Shown piece by piece: positions 27,601 through 39,600 of a stretch of 64,000 nt of DNA. The position numbers were made by a program, and so were the translations under genes. Location of the stretch: the NCBI RefSeq assembly GCF_028769735.1, contig NC_088178.1, forward strand, positions 25,937,357 through 26,001,356. The letters are read 5' to 3'. Source of the stretch: Zonotrichia leucophrys gambelii. Its lineage: Eukaryota > Chordata > Aves > Passeriformes > Passerellidae. Position 1 is the stretch's first letter. Every line of letters starts with the position of its first letter. The notes beneath the pieces are model-generated. The model made no database searches. It was not told the DNA's origin and saw only the letters and a list, made by a program, of their open reading frames with translations.

Positions 27601-30600
27601 GGCTCTTTGGGGTTCCTCCCTGCCCTCATCCCACTGGGACACAGCACCCACCACAGCAGCCCTCAGCACCCACCAGCCTTTCCATGGGATGCAGCCTCTC
27701 CTGGGAAAACCCTTCCCAGCTGCAGCACGGAGCTGACAGGAGGGACGAGGGGCCTTTGTGCAGGCAGCACCCTGCTAAGCCGCACAAAGCTGGGAGCAGG
27801 GGGGTTCAAAGGCTCCTGGGGCAGGGAAGGGGCCCCTCCATGTTCCCCCCTCCCCGGGCACCGGCTTTTGTATGGCCTTGGCCGGATTGTTAACTCCCCT
27901 GCCGGAGCTGCTGGGGCCTCCTCCGCCTGCAATCCCTGCGGATTTTACCTCCGGGCAAGAGCAAGGGGGGGGAGAAAAAGGGGGGGCAGCCCAGTGCCTT
28001 AAAAGAGCCTGGTAAAAACAACAGACTGCAGTTGGGGGATAGATACACGATGGCTTTAAAAAAGCACACCGCCGAGGAGAGTTTGATGGCTCTGCCAAAA
28101 GGAAAGAAGTGTCTTCCCACTTGCAAACAAGAGTTAATTATAGAAAAAAAAGGCCCAGGAAAGTGTTAAAACCATCTGTGCCACGAGGAAGAGGCTGGGG
28201 CTGGGCGGGTGAAGGCAGCAGCGCTGACAGCTGCTGTGTACAGGCAGCCTGGACTGTTCCCCCAGTGCTGCCATCCTCCTGCCCTGCCACCCTCACTGTG
28301 ACATCCTCCCACCCTGCCATCCTTGCCCTGCCATCCTTGTCATGCCATCCTCCTGCCCTGCCATTCCTGCTGTGCCATCCTTGCCCTGCCATCCTCCCGC
28401 CCTGCCATTCCTGCTGTGCCATCCTTGCCCTGCCATTCCTGCTGTGCCATCCCTGCCACACTATCCTTGCTGTGCCATCCTTGCCCTGCCATCCTCACCG
28501 TGCCATCCTCCCTAGCAAGCCACAGGTCCTGCCTGCCCTATTATGTACTGGGGGTCCCCAACAGGATTCCCCCCAGCAGCCTGCCCCCTGCACAGCGCAG
28601 GAGCTCCAGGTTCATCAGGAAAAGGCACCACCAACCCCCAGAAGTAGCCTGGATGGCACAGAAGGGATGCACAGTGCAGCCTTGCCAGGAGACCTGCTCT
28701 AAACACATTCCACTGAAGCATCACACTGGTACACTCCAGTAAGCACCCATTTTTACCCCACACCCTACAGAAACGTGGCCCAAGTGATGCTGCCAAGCAC
28801 CCTGCAGTGCCTCCACCATCCCCTGGGCAGGGCTGAGCGTGGACATGGTTCCTGCCGTGGGAAGCACGGGATGCACAGGAGGCCAGGCCAGCCCGCAGGG
28901 CTGCGCACAGCGCCTGACCCCGCAGCCGGATCCCAACCGCTTCACAAATATTTACCTAGCTGGTTTTTAAACAAACCCCAAATGCCAGAGAGTTTAAAGT
29001 CCATGTCCTAAACAGCTCCTGTCTTGCTCCTGCCTGTCCTCGGGTCCCAGCTGCCTGCCCAGGGAGCCTCCAAGCCTGCCCCGACCCCTAGGTTTAAGGA
29101 AACTGCAGGCAGCAGGCTCCTGCCGGGCTGGAGGCAACTCCTGCCACTTCTGCCTCTGATTTTATTACAGACATGCAGGCTGGATGATGCCTGAACATGC
29201 AACCAGTGCAGTTCAGAGGAGCCCTCATGTTGAGGAGCTTCCATATAGATTCAGAAAATAATTAGCCATAATTAAGGGCTTCTGGTTTATGGCTCCAACA
29301 ATTGTTTAAACAGAAGAGTCCTGTTCAAATTAAGCTCAGGGCTCACCAATTAATATTTCTTTACCCTGCCATGGTTTAGTTTCAAACTTCTGCTCAGAGA
29401 GCAGCCTGCGCTGCTCAGATCAGGGCTGCCACTCCTGTGAGCAGGCAAAGGAGCTGTGTGGTTGGGCCTGGCCCCAAAACCACTTTGTTTTGAAGCAAAA
29501 ACCTGTTGAGGGTAAGAGAAGGGAAGAAGGAAAGGAAGGATAAAACTGATGGGAACTGGAGAACACGACAGTGGATGAAGAGCAAGAAGGGGCTGCCAGT
29601 TTGTAGATGGCTCTGAGACGTGACATTGCACCAATGCCCATGGCACAGACGGATCAGCTGCAATCTTGGCTCACCAAATCTGAGTTTTTGAGGGAGTTTC
29701 AGGCTCTTCTGTGTAACAACTACCCACCAGGCCAGCCCCCACCCCACCTGCGGCGCTCCCTCCCTATGGACAACATATGGCACGTCTCACCTCATTAGAG
29801 ACATAACTAGCAGAAATAATAAGCAAGTCTTTACACAAAATCTGAACTAGTGCACTAAACAGGCTCTTCAGCCCTGAGGTTTTTGGTGTGTCCCACCAAA
29901 CCCTGTTCCAAAACCCAGCTGTGCATCCTGTAGCCTGCTTATCCTCCCTGCCACCAGCCTGGGCAATATCAACTGGGCAAAGCAGAGTTAAATGTGGAGA
30001 TCAATATTCATATCAAGGCAGCTTCTGAGAGGTTTCAGTTGGTTAAGCAGCCTTGAGATTTTGGCTGTGGAAGGCAGTGCTGCTGACGTGGCCGTAGGTG
30101 CACTCCGGGGTCATCCATACAATTGCGATCTCCGGAGGAAGTTGCTGACGAGAGGGAATCATAGAATCATTTATGGCAGAAAAGACCTCTAAGAACATCG
30201 AGTCCAAATATTCCCCGAGGACTGCCAAGCCCACCACTAAACCACGTCCCCAAGGGCCACATCTACACAGCTTTTCAATCCCGCCAGGAATGGTGACTCC
30301 ATCACTGCCCTGGGCAGCCTAGGCTTGACAAGCTTTTCAGTGAAGAAATTTTTCCTAATATCCAATCTAAGCCTCCTCTGGTGCAACTTGAGGTCATTTC
30401 CTCTCATCCTGCCTGCTACAGCTGCTAGGGTAGGATGTAGGAACCTCTCATAGGTGGAAACCTGCGGGCAGCTCCACGAAACATGTACTAAAACTTTACT
30501 TTTTTCCACTTTTTAATTAACACCAGCCCTCTGCCACTGTTTACCACGAGGAACCACACTGAGATGCAGTCCCACCAAGCTGGACCAGGTAAAGGACAAG

Positions 30601-33600
30601 AAAAGAGGAGCCCATACAATGGCCTGCTAGGAGTTTTGTCCCCAGCATGATGGGGACATCACATGAGGGTGCTGGCCCTCAGCCTGGACAGCTTCTCCTC
30701 TCCAAGGCAGGTCCTGAAGCCACCCCAGGGCCATCTTTCCACTGTTTTCTTTAAGGAAAAACATGTTTTCCCCTGTGTCTGCTTCCTACAGCAGAAAAAA
30801 ACTTCAGAGACTCCTAGGAGCAAAACCCCAATGCTCCTCTGCCACCCAAAAGGGCATCCTCACAGACGTGTGAGGCACACACCAGGAGCACTGCTGGCCT
30901 CTGCCAGCTGCAGGGTTTTTCCCAGTATGATCGAGGAGCACCATGGGAAGCACGCAAGGAAAACAGCCATACCATAAACCAACTCAACTTCATGACCTGA
31001 ACGTTTTAAGACAGAGCAGGAGCCTTTGTACTGTGGCCATAACTGCAATATATCAGTTAGCCATCGCTTCCACCAAGATCTAGTGCTCCAGATCTCACAG
31101 CAAATGCTGACTTAAAGACCCATATCAAATACATTATGATACCACTGTTTCCCGTTACCCACGCTGATGATTCAATTAATTTAAAAACAGCATAGAAATT
31201 TAATTTCACCATTAACCCTGCAATTCCCAGCAAATGCCAGTTGGGAAGGCAGCAGCCACCTGCCCAAGTTTGGATGGGCAGGAGGGGTAGGAACAAAGTG
31301 AAGGGGTAAAAGATGAGGAAATAGAGATGTGAGAAGAAAAATGGGGCAAAGCAGGTTCTTTTATAAACCCTTTGATGGGGTAGAAATTATAGGAAAGTTT
31401 GCAGGAGGGACAGGGAATAGATGAGGGGCTGCAGAGCAGCATCTGCAAAGGGTTTCACTGAGAACAGGCTCTTGCAAGAACAGCACCACTCAAACTCACA
31501 GGGTCCTGCCCAGCTCCAAAGACAAATGCCATGCAGAGCACAAAACACACCAGCAGACACCCTCCGACAGGGCAGCGCCGGAAGCCTGCCCAGGATCCAT
31601 CAGCAGGGCCAAGGGTTAACAAGAACCATCAAATGGAGCGCAATCTGCTCTTCCACAGGGCTGAAAGGTTGCCCTTTCCAGACCTGCAGGGACGGTGTGC
31701 ACGCAGGCTCAGGCCCCAGGTCAAGCGGGGTTCACCCAGGCCTTCAGCAGGCCCAGCTCCCCACAGAGGAACAGCACAGAAGGGACACGGCCGCCCCACG
31801 AGCCTCCCTCCCCGACACGTGGCCGCAGAAGAATAGTTAGCCCAAGCAGAGCTCTCCCATCTGCTTTTGTTTTCCACTCTTCAGTCCTGGGCTCTGCTAA
31901 AGCCCCTGAAGTCACCGGGCATCTGTTCTCCTCCACCCATCGCAATCTGCCAGCCAGGGCCGCTCTGACAGCCATCCATCACGCCGTAATACGCTGACCA
32001 CGAGACCCAGTGGGACATCATTTTCAAGTCAAATGCTGCAGTTAGCATAAAATAAAGCATCGCCCCGGTTTGTTTTTTTCTTTCTTTCTTTCCCCCTTGC
32101 CGACGATCCCGCAGCTGCAGCAAGGGACTGGGTATGCAACAAAAGTGAAGGGGGGGGGGGAAAAAGGCACAGGAAAATGGCAATTCTACTCTTCTGAGTC
32201 ATAACAATTATGACGTTGTGATAAGAAACGTTTTCTATGAATTTTTAAGTACCAGTAATCCTGTTTTGCAATTGTCCCCCGGGAACAAGGCGACAGATTG
32301 AACGGGGCTGACAGTTATTTCCATCCTGACGAACGCGCCTCCGACGCGCCGTCTCCTCCCTCCAAACTTCCCGGCCCAGCGCTCAGCCCACTGCTCCAGC
32401 TTGTTTGGTTAGAGCTGGCTTGGCCACTGGTGTGACTGAGGACATCCCCAAACAGCCTCTGAAACCACCCTACCAGCTCCAAGCCCCAAGCATACACTCT
32501 TCTGTGCACCCATAGAGCACACACAGGGAGGAGATGCACCTTTTCCCTTTTCTCCCTGGACACACAGCCATGCCCTCCAGAAACCTTCAGCTGTGAGCTA
32601 TCAGGTGAGTTGAGCATCTTGGTTCCTCCTATCCTGTCCCAGCAAACACCCTTGGAAGTCCAGGAAAGATGGGGATCAACAGGGAAAGCGCAGCTCGATG
32701 TTTTGCTACTTGAGATTCCAAAATTTTCACCACCACGCTAAAACTCTGCAGATTTATCTCACTGGTACGGGAGAGAAGGCGGCAGGAAACACCTTTTTGT
32801 TCAAGTCTTTCAGACTGGGAACAAAACCAGCTCCTTTTACCTCTTTTGTAAAATGAGCACCGTCATCAGAATCAGTGCCGAGGAGCGAATTTGTTTTGCA
32901 GAGGATCAAATAAATAATGGATGACGAAGGAAAGCTGCCACGGCGAGGCTGCTCGGGAGATGCTCTGCTCTGGCAGCCTTTCCCGAAATGCTCCTAAACA
33001 CATCCTCACACTGGCTCCAGCTCCAGCAGTGCTCCCCAAATCCAGGTACCAAGGGGTGCTCTGGCCAAAGGGACACTCTCCAAGACATCAGTGGCTCGTG
33101 GCTGTTGTCTATGGCAACTCCTACCAATGATGGAAATGTGTTTGAATTGCTGCCAGGCGAGGACAGAGATGTGGGATGTGCTCCTGCAAACCCAGGGCAT
33201 TGCATGGGCCCTGGTGTCCAGCAGCCTGGCACAGAGCAGCTTCCCTACAGGAAAACCCCAGTTTGCTGTCCTGTGTTGGCCATTCTCAGCCCTTCATTGA
33301 GTCTCAATCCTTTAAAAAATCTGCTGGGTTTTTTTGTTATTTTTTTAAAGGAAATACTAAGTTTCTGCTTCCCTGCAAGCAGCCATCCCATGCCTCTGCC
33401 ACCTCCACCCTGGAATGGCTCTGTGCCACCACACCAGAGCCCAGCAAGTGTGGGGGCCATGCCACATGCCCACCTACAAGGGAAGCCTGGCCCTTCAGTG
33501 CTCTATAGCCAGGAGACATTAAAATCAGCCTGTCAATTTACATGCAAATTTATTTTAGATGCGACAGAGGGCTTACAAAAGAAGGTGTACTGGATGCTGT

Positions 33601-36600
33601 TTGCTTCTGCTGAGGCTGCTGTGGTTTGGCTCCCAAAGGTATTGGATGGGTGAGCTTGAGGGGCAGGTGCTGGGATGCAGAGGCTTCCACCTCTGGATCA
33701 GTGCCTGGCTCAAACCCAGCTCCCCAAGCTCCAAAACCCCTCAGTGTGAGGGCAGTGCAAGCTGCTGGTGGTGGAGCAGTGCAAGCACAGAACCGTGCCC
33801 ACCACCACCACCCCTCTGCCTGGCAATCCCTCATCAGTAAGATTCCCCCACATCCTTTGTCTTGTGCTTTGTTTGCCTTCCCTGAGCCTGGGGAAGCCTT
33901 CCTCCTGTTGTCCTCCTCCTCCTCCTCCCCTCCTCCCTGTACCCAGCAGCTCCCCGGGGCGGTTTCTCAGAAAGCGCAACCGTTTCTGCACAAAGTTTGG
34001 CACTCTGGGCCAATGGCAGGAGCTGCTTTAATCAACTCAAATGCCATTTTCTGCAGATAAGTCTCCCACTCTCGGCAGCCAAGAAAAAGCCAGTCGGACA
34101 GCAGCAAGGGAAAAAAAAATAAAAACCCCAACACAACCCCCCCCAAGAGAGGCTGCAAAGTCACCGCACAGGCTCGCAGGGTGATTATTTATAGCCCTTC
34201 CCTCTGCAAAAGCCAAAAATAATTGTTCCAGCCCAATTAATGAATTTCTGAACGCTGGGCTCAGGGGTAGCCACCGAAGTGCAGCACTTTGAGCTACTTG
34301 CAATGTGTTGGGCTCTAGAATAATGTATTTAAGAAGGGAGAAAACTTATTGTGCAAGAGCAACTGCAGACAGAGCAGAGAGAAGTGAGAACATGAAAGCA
34401 GCAACCCTGCAGACCCCAAGGTCAGTGGGGAAGAAGGGGGAGGAGGTGCTCCAGGCACCAGAACAGAGATTCCCCTGCAGGCTGGGGTGCAGACCATGGT
34501 GTGGCCCTGCAGCCCATGGAGCTCCACGGTGGAGCTGAGATCCTCCTGCAGCCCATGGAGCTCCACGGTGGAGCTGAGACACTCCTGCAGCCCATGGAGC
34601 TCCACAGTGGAGCTGAGACCCTCCTGCAGCCCATGGAGCTCCACGGTGGAGGTGAGGACCCCTGCAGCCCATGGAGCTCCCTGGTGGAGCCGAGACACTC
34701 CTGCAGCCCATGGAGCTCCACGGTGGAGCTGAGACCCTCCTACAGCCCATGGAGCTCCACGGTGGAGCTGAGATCCTCCTGCAGCCCATGGAGCTCCACG
34801 GTGGAGCCGAGACACTCCTGCAGCCCATGGAGCTCCACGGTGGAGCTGAGACCCTCCTGCAGCCCATGGAGCTCCACGGTGGAGCTGAGACCCTCCTGCA
34901 GCCCATGAAGCTCCATGGTGGAGCTGAGACTCTCCTGCAGCCCATGGGGAACCCCACACTGGAGCAGGGGGATGCCCAAAGCAGGCTGGGACCCCATGGA
35001 AGGGACCCACAATGGAGCAGACTGGGAAGAACTGCAGCCTGGGAGAAGGACTCATGTTGGAGAATTTTGTGGAGGACTCTCTTGTGGAACAAACCCCATG
35101 TTGGAGCAGGGAAGAGTGGGAGGAGTCCTCTCCTGAGGAGGAAGGAGCAGCACAACTGTGATGAACTGACCACAGCCTCCATTCCGTCCCCTGGGGCCAC
35201 AGGTGGAAAGGAGGGAGAGAAAACCAGGAGTGAAGCTGGGCCCAGAAAGAAGGGTGGGGTAGGGGGAAAGCCTTTTAAGATTTAGTTTGCATTTCTCATT
35301 ATCATTTTCTTATTTGATCGGCAACAAATTAAATTAATTTTTACTCAAGTTGAGTCAGTTTTGCCTGTGGGTGATGTTTCCCTGTCCTTATCCAACCCAT
35401 GGGCCTTTTGTGGTATTTCCCCTCTCCTGTCCAGCTGAGGAGTGACAGAGTGGCTTTGGGGGGCACCTGGCCCCCAGGTGGGGTCAGCCTAGCCCCTGCA
35501 AGTGTTCCTTGGTGAGGTGGGAGGGCTGAAGGCTGTGGGCAGCTCTGCAGAGCCAGCACAGTGTGGGCATGGCAGCGCTCCTGGATGGTTGGTGAGGAGG
35601 ATGTGTCCTCCCAATTCACCTCCATGGGGCTGAACTGGGGCTCCCAAGAGGTTCCCCAATATAGGGCTGGGCTCTAACAAGTTTAACTCAAGCCACTGCT
35701 GAACTCCTGTGAAGGTCTGGCCATGCTCACCAGCTGGGAACAAGTGTGGGAAAACACTGAGCTGGGATCCTTCCACCCTGCCCCAAAGCCAGCAAGACCA
35801 AAAGCCTTCTGCAGCCCCTCCTCAGACATTTCTACCCTCCCTCAGCTTCCCATTTCTCCTCACAAGCCCTCTGTTTTTTCTTTGGAGAGCGTTATCCCTT
35901 CTCCACAAGCTCAACCCACTCACACCACCGCTGCCTTTTCTGTCAGCAGAAGAGGAGCTACTGCATTTGCATGGGAAGAGAGGGGGGGAAAGCACCAGGC
36001 ATCCTCCCCAGGTTCTGCAAGCAAACCTCTAATACAAAAAAAAAAATATTGCATTGTCCTGGTTGTGTCTGGGATAGAGTTAATTTTGTTGCTAGTAGCT
36101 GGTACAGTGCTGTGTTATGGATTCAGTACGAGAACAACGTTGATAACACACTGGTGTTTTTGCTGTTGCTAAGTAGTGCTTACTCCAAGTCAAGGACTTT
36201 GCAGCTTCCCATGTTGTGCCAGTGAGGAGGTGCACAAGAAACCACGAGGGAGAATGGCCAGGAGAGCTGACACAAACTGGCCAAAGGGTTACTCCATACC
36301 ACAGAATGTCATATCCAGTGTATAAACTGGGAAAATTTGGCCAGGAAGCTTGGGGACAGGCTGGGCATTAGTCAGTAGGTGGTGAGGAATTATATAGGTA
36401 ACATCAGTTACCTGTTTTTATATTTTAATTCTCTCTTTCTATCATGTCCCTTTTCATTCCTATTATTGTACTTTATTTCAATTAATAAACTACTCTTATC
36501 AAAATCCATGGGTTTTACTTTCCCCTCCTGCCCCCCAGTCTCCTCCCCATCCCACTGGGGCAGAGGTATGAGCAAGATATATGGTACTTAATGTGGTTTA

Positions 36601-39600
36601 ATCTCAATCAGCAAATTATATATAAATATATATATACATACACACAGCCCCCATATATATGGCATGTGTGACAAACATCCACAGAACAAAACTGCTGCTG
36701 GGGATGGAGCCAAGCCAAAGGGTAGTTCAGGGCTCCACAGTTGCTGTCCCTGCAGTCAAAACTGATCTCCCAGATTGGGTATCACACACCCTGGGAATAT
36801 TCACCTCTTGGCTACCCCCTAGAGAAGCCAACCACCCACTCCCCAGCATGAGCCCCAGACACAGCTGCTGAGGACAGGGCTGCCTTTTGAGGGAGAAAGC
36901 CTGGGTTCACTCTGCATCCCATCTCTGTTGGCTTGACCCACTGGGGAGACTCAAAAAAAAATACCAGTTTTGTGAAAATTGGTAAAGCAGAGAGAACCCA
37001 ACTGCTCTGGTGGCTCCAGCTGAAGAGCCAGCAGAGGAACTCGTGTGGGAACCCACACTAGAGATGCTCCCATAGCAAACCCACAAATAGACACATTTCT
37101 TTCTTTTTAGAGACAGTATATACTTTTTCCTTATTGGGGAAGGAGCTTTCCTTTGGTATCCCCCTTGGGAGGAGCAGATGTGTCCTGCTGAGCTGCTCTC
37201 ATGACAGCAAACCCCCGAGGTCCCCGTGAGACGTGCTCTAAGCCACAGAGCACCCTGCGCCAGCAGGTGCTCCCACCCCGGTTAGTCAGACTGACTTTCT
37301 GTTTCTCTGCTCATTCTAACCTGTCTTGGATTCATTCGTACACTAGTCCTAAGGTAAGGAGGAGGATAAGTGAGGAGGTTCAGGTCAGGGTGGAGGTAGG
37401 AGACTGTGGTTGGGTGGCTCACGGTAGCGGGAGGAGCAGGGCGATTTCTAAGTCGAACAGGATGGCTACTAGGAAGAAGCAGATTGAGAAGGGGAGTCAA
37501 GCAGATCCTAGAGGGCTGAATCCACATTTGTATGGGGATAGGGTTTTTTTAGATTCCTAAACCCACCAAAACCTGCCCATTCCCATCCACACAACTCATC
37601 CCACCCCATGACCACCTCCACCTCTGGATGACCCACAGAGAGGTGCACATCCTACATCCATGGGACAGCTCCGAGCAGCGCGAGCTGGGGCTCACGCCCG
37701 CCAGCGTGGGCTCCAAGCTGACCTGGAGGAGCCCAGCAGGGAGGAACTGGGGGCAGGGGGACCCTATCTTCACTGGTGCCCCCCCTTTCCCGCGAGGCTG
37801 CGCCGGCTCCAGGCGCTGCCGCGATCCAAGCGGAGCAGATGGCACGCGCAACACTTACGGCTTCGCTTTCCAGCCGCCATCGCAGAGCTGCTTCTCAGCA
37901 GGGCGGAGGCGGGGGGGAGACGGCTTTTTTTTTTTTTTTTAATATATTTTCCCTGGGAATTTTTGATTTTCTTTTTAAAAACCCCATGTATAATCCTGTG
38001 CTGGAGCCCCGGCAGCGGAAGGACGGTGCGTGCTGGCTGATTGGCAGCCTGTCCGTCTGTCCGTGCCTGGGGACCCGGCTGACTGCCCAAAATCCCTGCC
38101 GAGAGGGACAAATCCTGGAAAGCCTCACAAAGCAGAGATATGGGGGAAAAAACGGGATGAAGTGATCAAAAAAAGGGCTTTCTAGGGATTCTGCTGGCTA
38201 GCCTGGATTTCCTCCCTTTGCCTCCCTCCAGCCTTTGCCTCTGCCATCCCAGTCCTGAGTGGAAAAGACCCAGAAGGAAAGCAGAGCTGTTTCAGCTCCC
38301 TTGGACACTGGTCCTCCTGTCTCCATCAGATAACATGGAGCAAGGGAGATGCTGTCCCACCCAGGGTGATGACAGGCTCTGGGGCCATTTGCCAGCTTGG
38401 GGATCAGACTTGAGGTCCAGTGTCACTACATGCCACAGTCCTCTCAATCCTACTCCAATGGCTCAAACCAGGTTTTCTACTTCCCAGTGGAAGCCAACAC
38501 CTCAAATGAGGCTGGGAAACCATAAATCTGGGCATCGCAGACACCAGATTGCTTTCAGCAGCCGCGCTCTGCACAGAGCTCGGCGATAAGTAACAAAAAG
38601 TCTGCGCTTTGCACCACTGATTTCTTGTCTGGGGATGCATAAAACCTGGAGATGACAGATCAGCACCTCGATCCAAGAGCATCCCCGCCCTTGCTCTGCC
38701 GGGGAGGCGGGTAAACAAAGGCGGCTCTCCCCGGCGTCCGTCCGCAGGCAGCTGCCATCGACGCCGCCGTGGAGAGTGGGAGGGGGAAAAAACAAAAGAG
38801 GTCTGCACGCTGGGATCTGCGGGAATGGGATGCCCCCGGCGCTATCCCGGCCCTTTTATTCCACGGGTACCCACAGGGAGCTTGGCCCCAGCCCTTTGGA
38901 CACTTCCTTGCCCAGCCATCATGGCTGGGTGCCAAGGGCAGAGCCACACTCCATAACCACTCAGCATCCAGCAAGGGGGAAAACATCCCGGGTTTGGGCA
39001 CAGAGAGTGGCTCGGCCCTCCTGGCCAAGCTCAATGATGATTTGGACCAGGATGCAACAGTTCTGTGCCGACACTGGGCACTGGTGGGTGTGACCAACAT
39101 CCACTCGAATCCAGTGCGGGACTGCACAGGCAGAACTTTGAGCCCCCATTCAATTGTGCACAGAGATTTAGTGAGGCCAAATCAGGCAGGGAAGATTTGG
39201 GATGCAGTTTCTTAATTCAGATGGCTCCACCACTGGCAAGGATGAGCGGGTGATCACCAGTGCTTTGCACATTGTGGTGACTACAGCAAAGGAAAAGGGA
39301 CAGCGCTGGGAAAAAAAGGGACAGTGCCGGGAAATGCCAACTTGAGGATGTTTCCAAGAAAAAAAACTAGAAGGCTGTAGCACTGAAATGCTCAGGTCTT
39401 GGTCTATCCATCTGTGGGTACGTGCTGGTTGTGCCCCTTGGCCCAGTGAGCCCAGAGAAGCCTAAAGCAGCTGGAATAATGCTGCCACACTCCTCCCCAA
39501 AGCCCACCAACCTTCCCCAAAACCCCGGTTGGATGCTGCATCTCAACTCCATCACCTTTTCCAACCACCGTGCTTCCCTGTTCATGCCCTATCTGTTTGT

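Noticed and set aside
34315..35285. Open frames of 200-280 codons on both strands
   Set aside because: They are produced by a 39-bp tandem array within an LTR; 39 is divisible by three, so any frame lacking a stop in one unit stays open.
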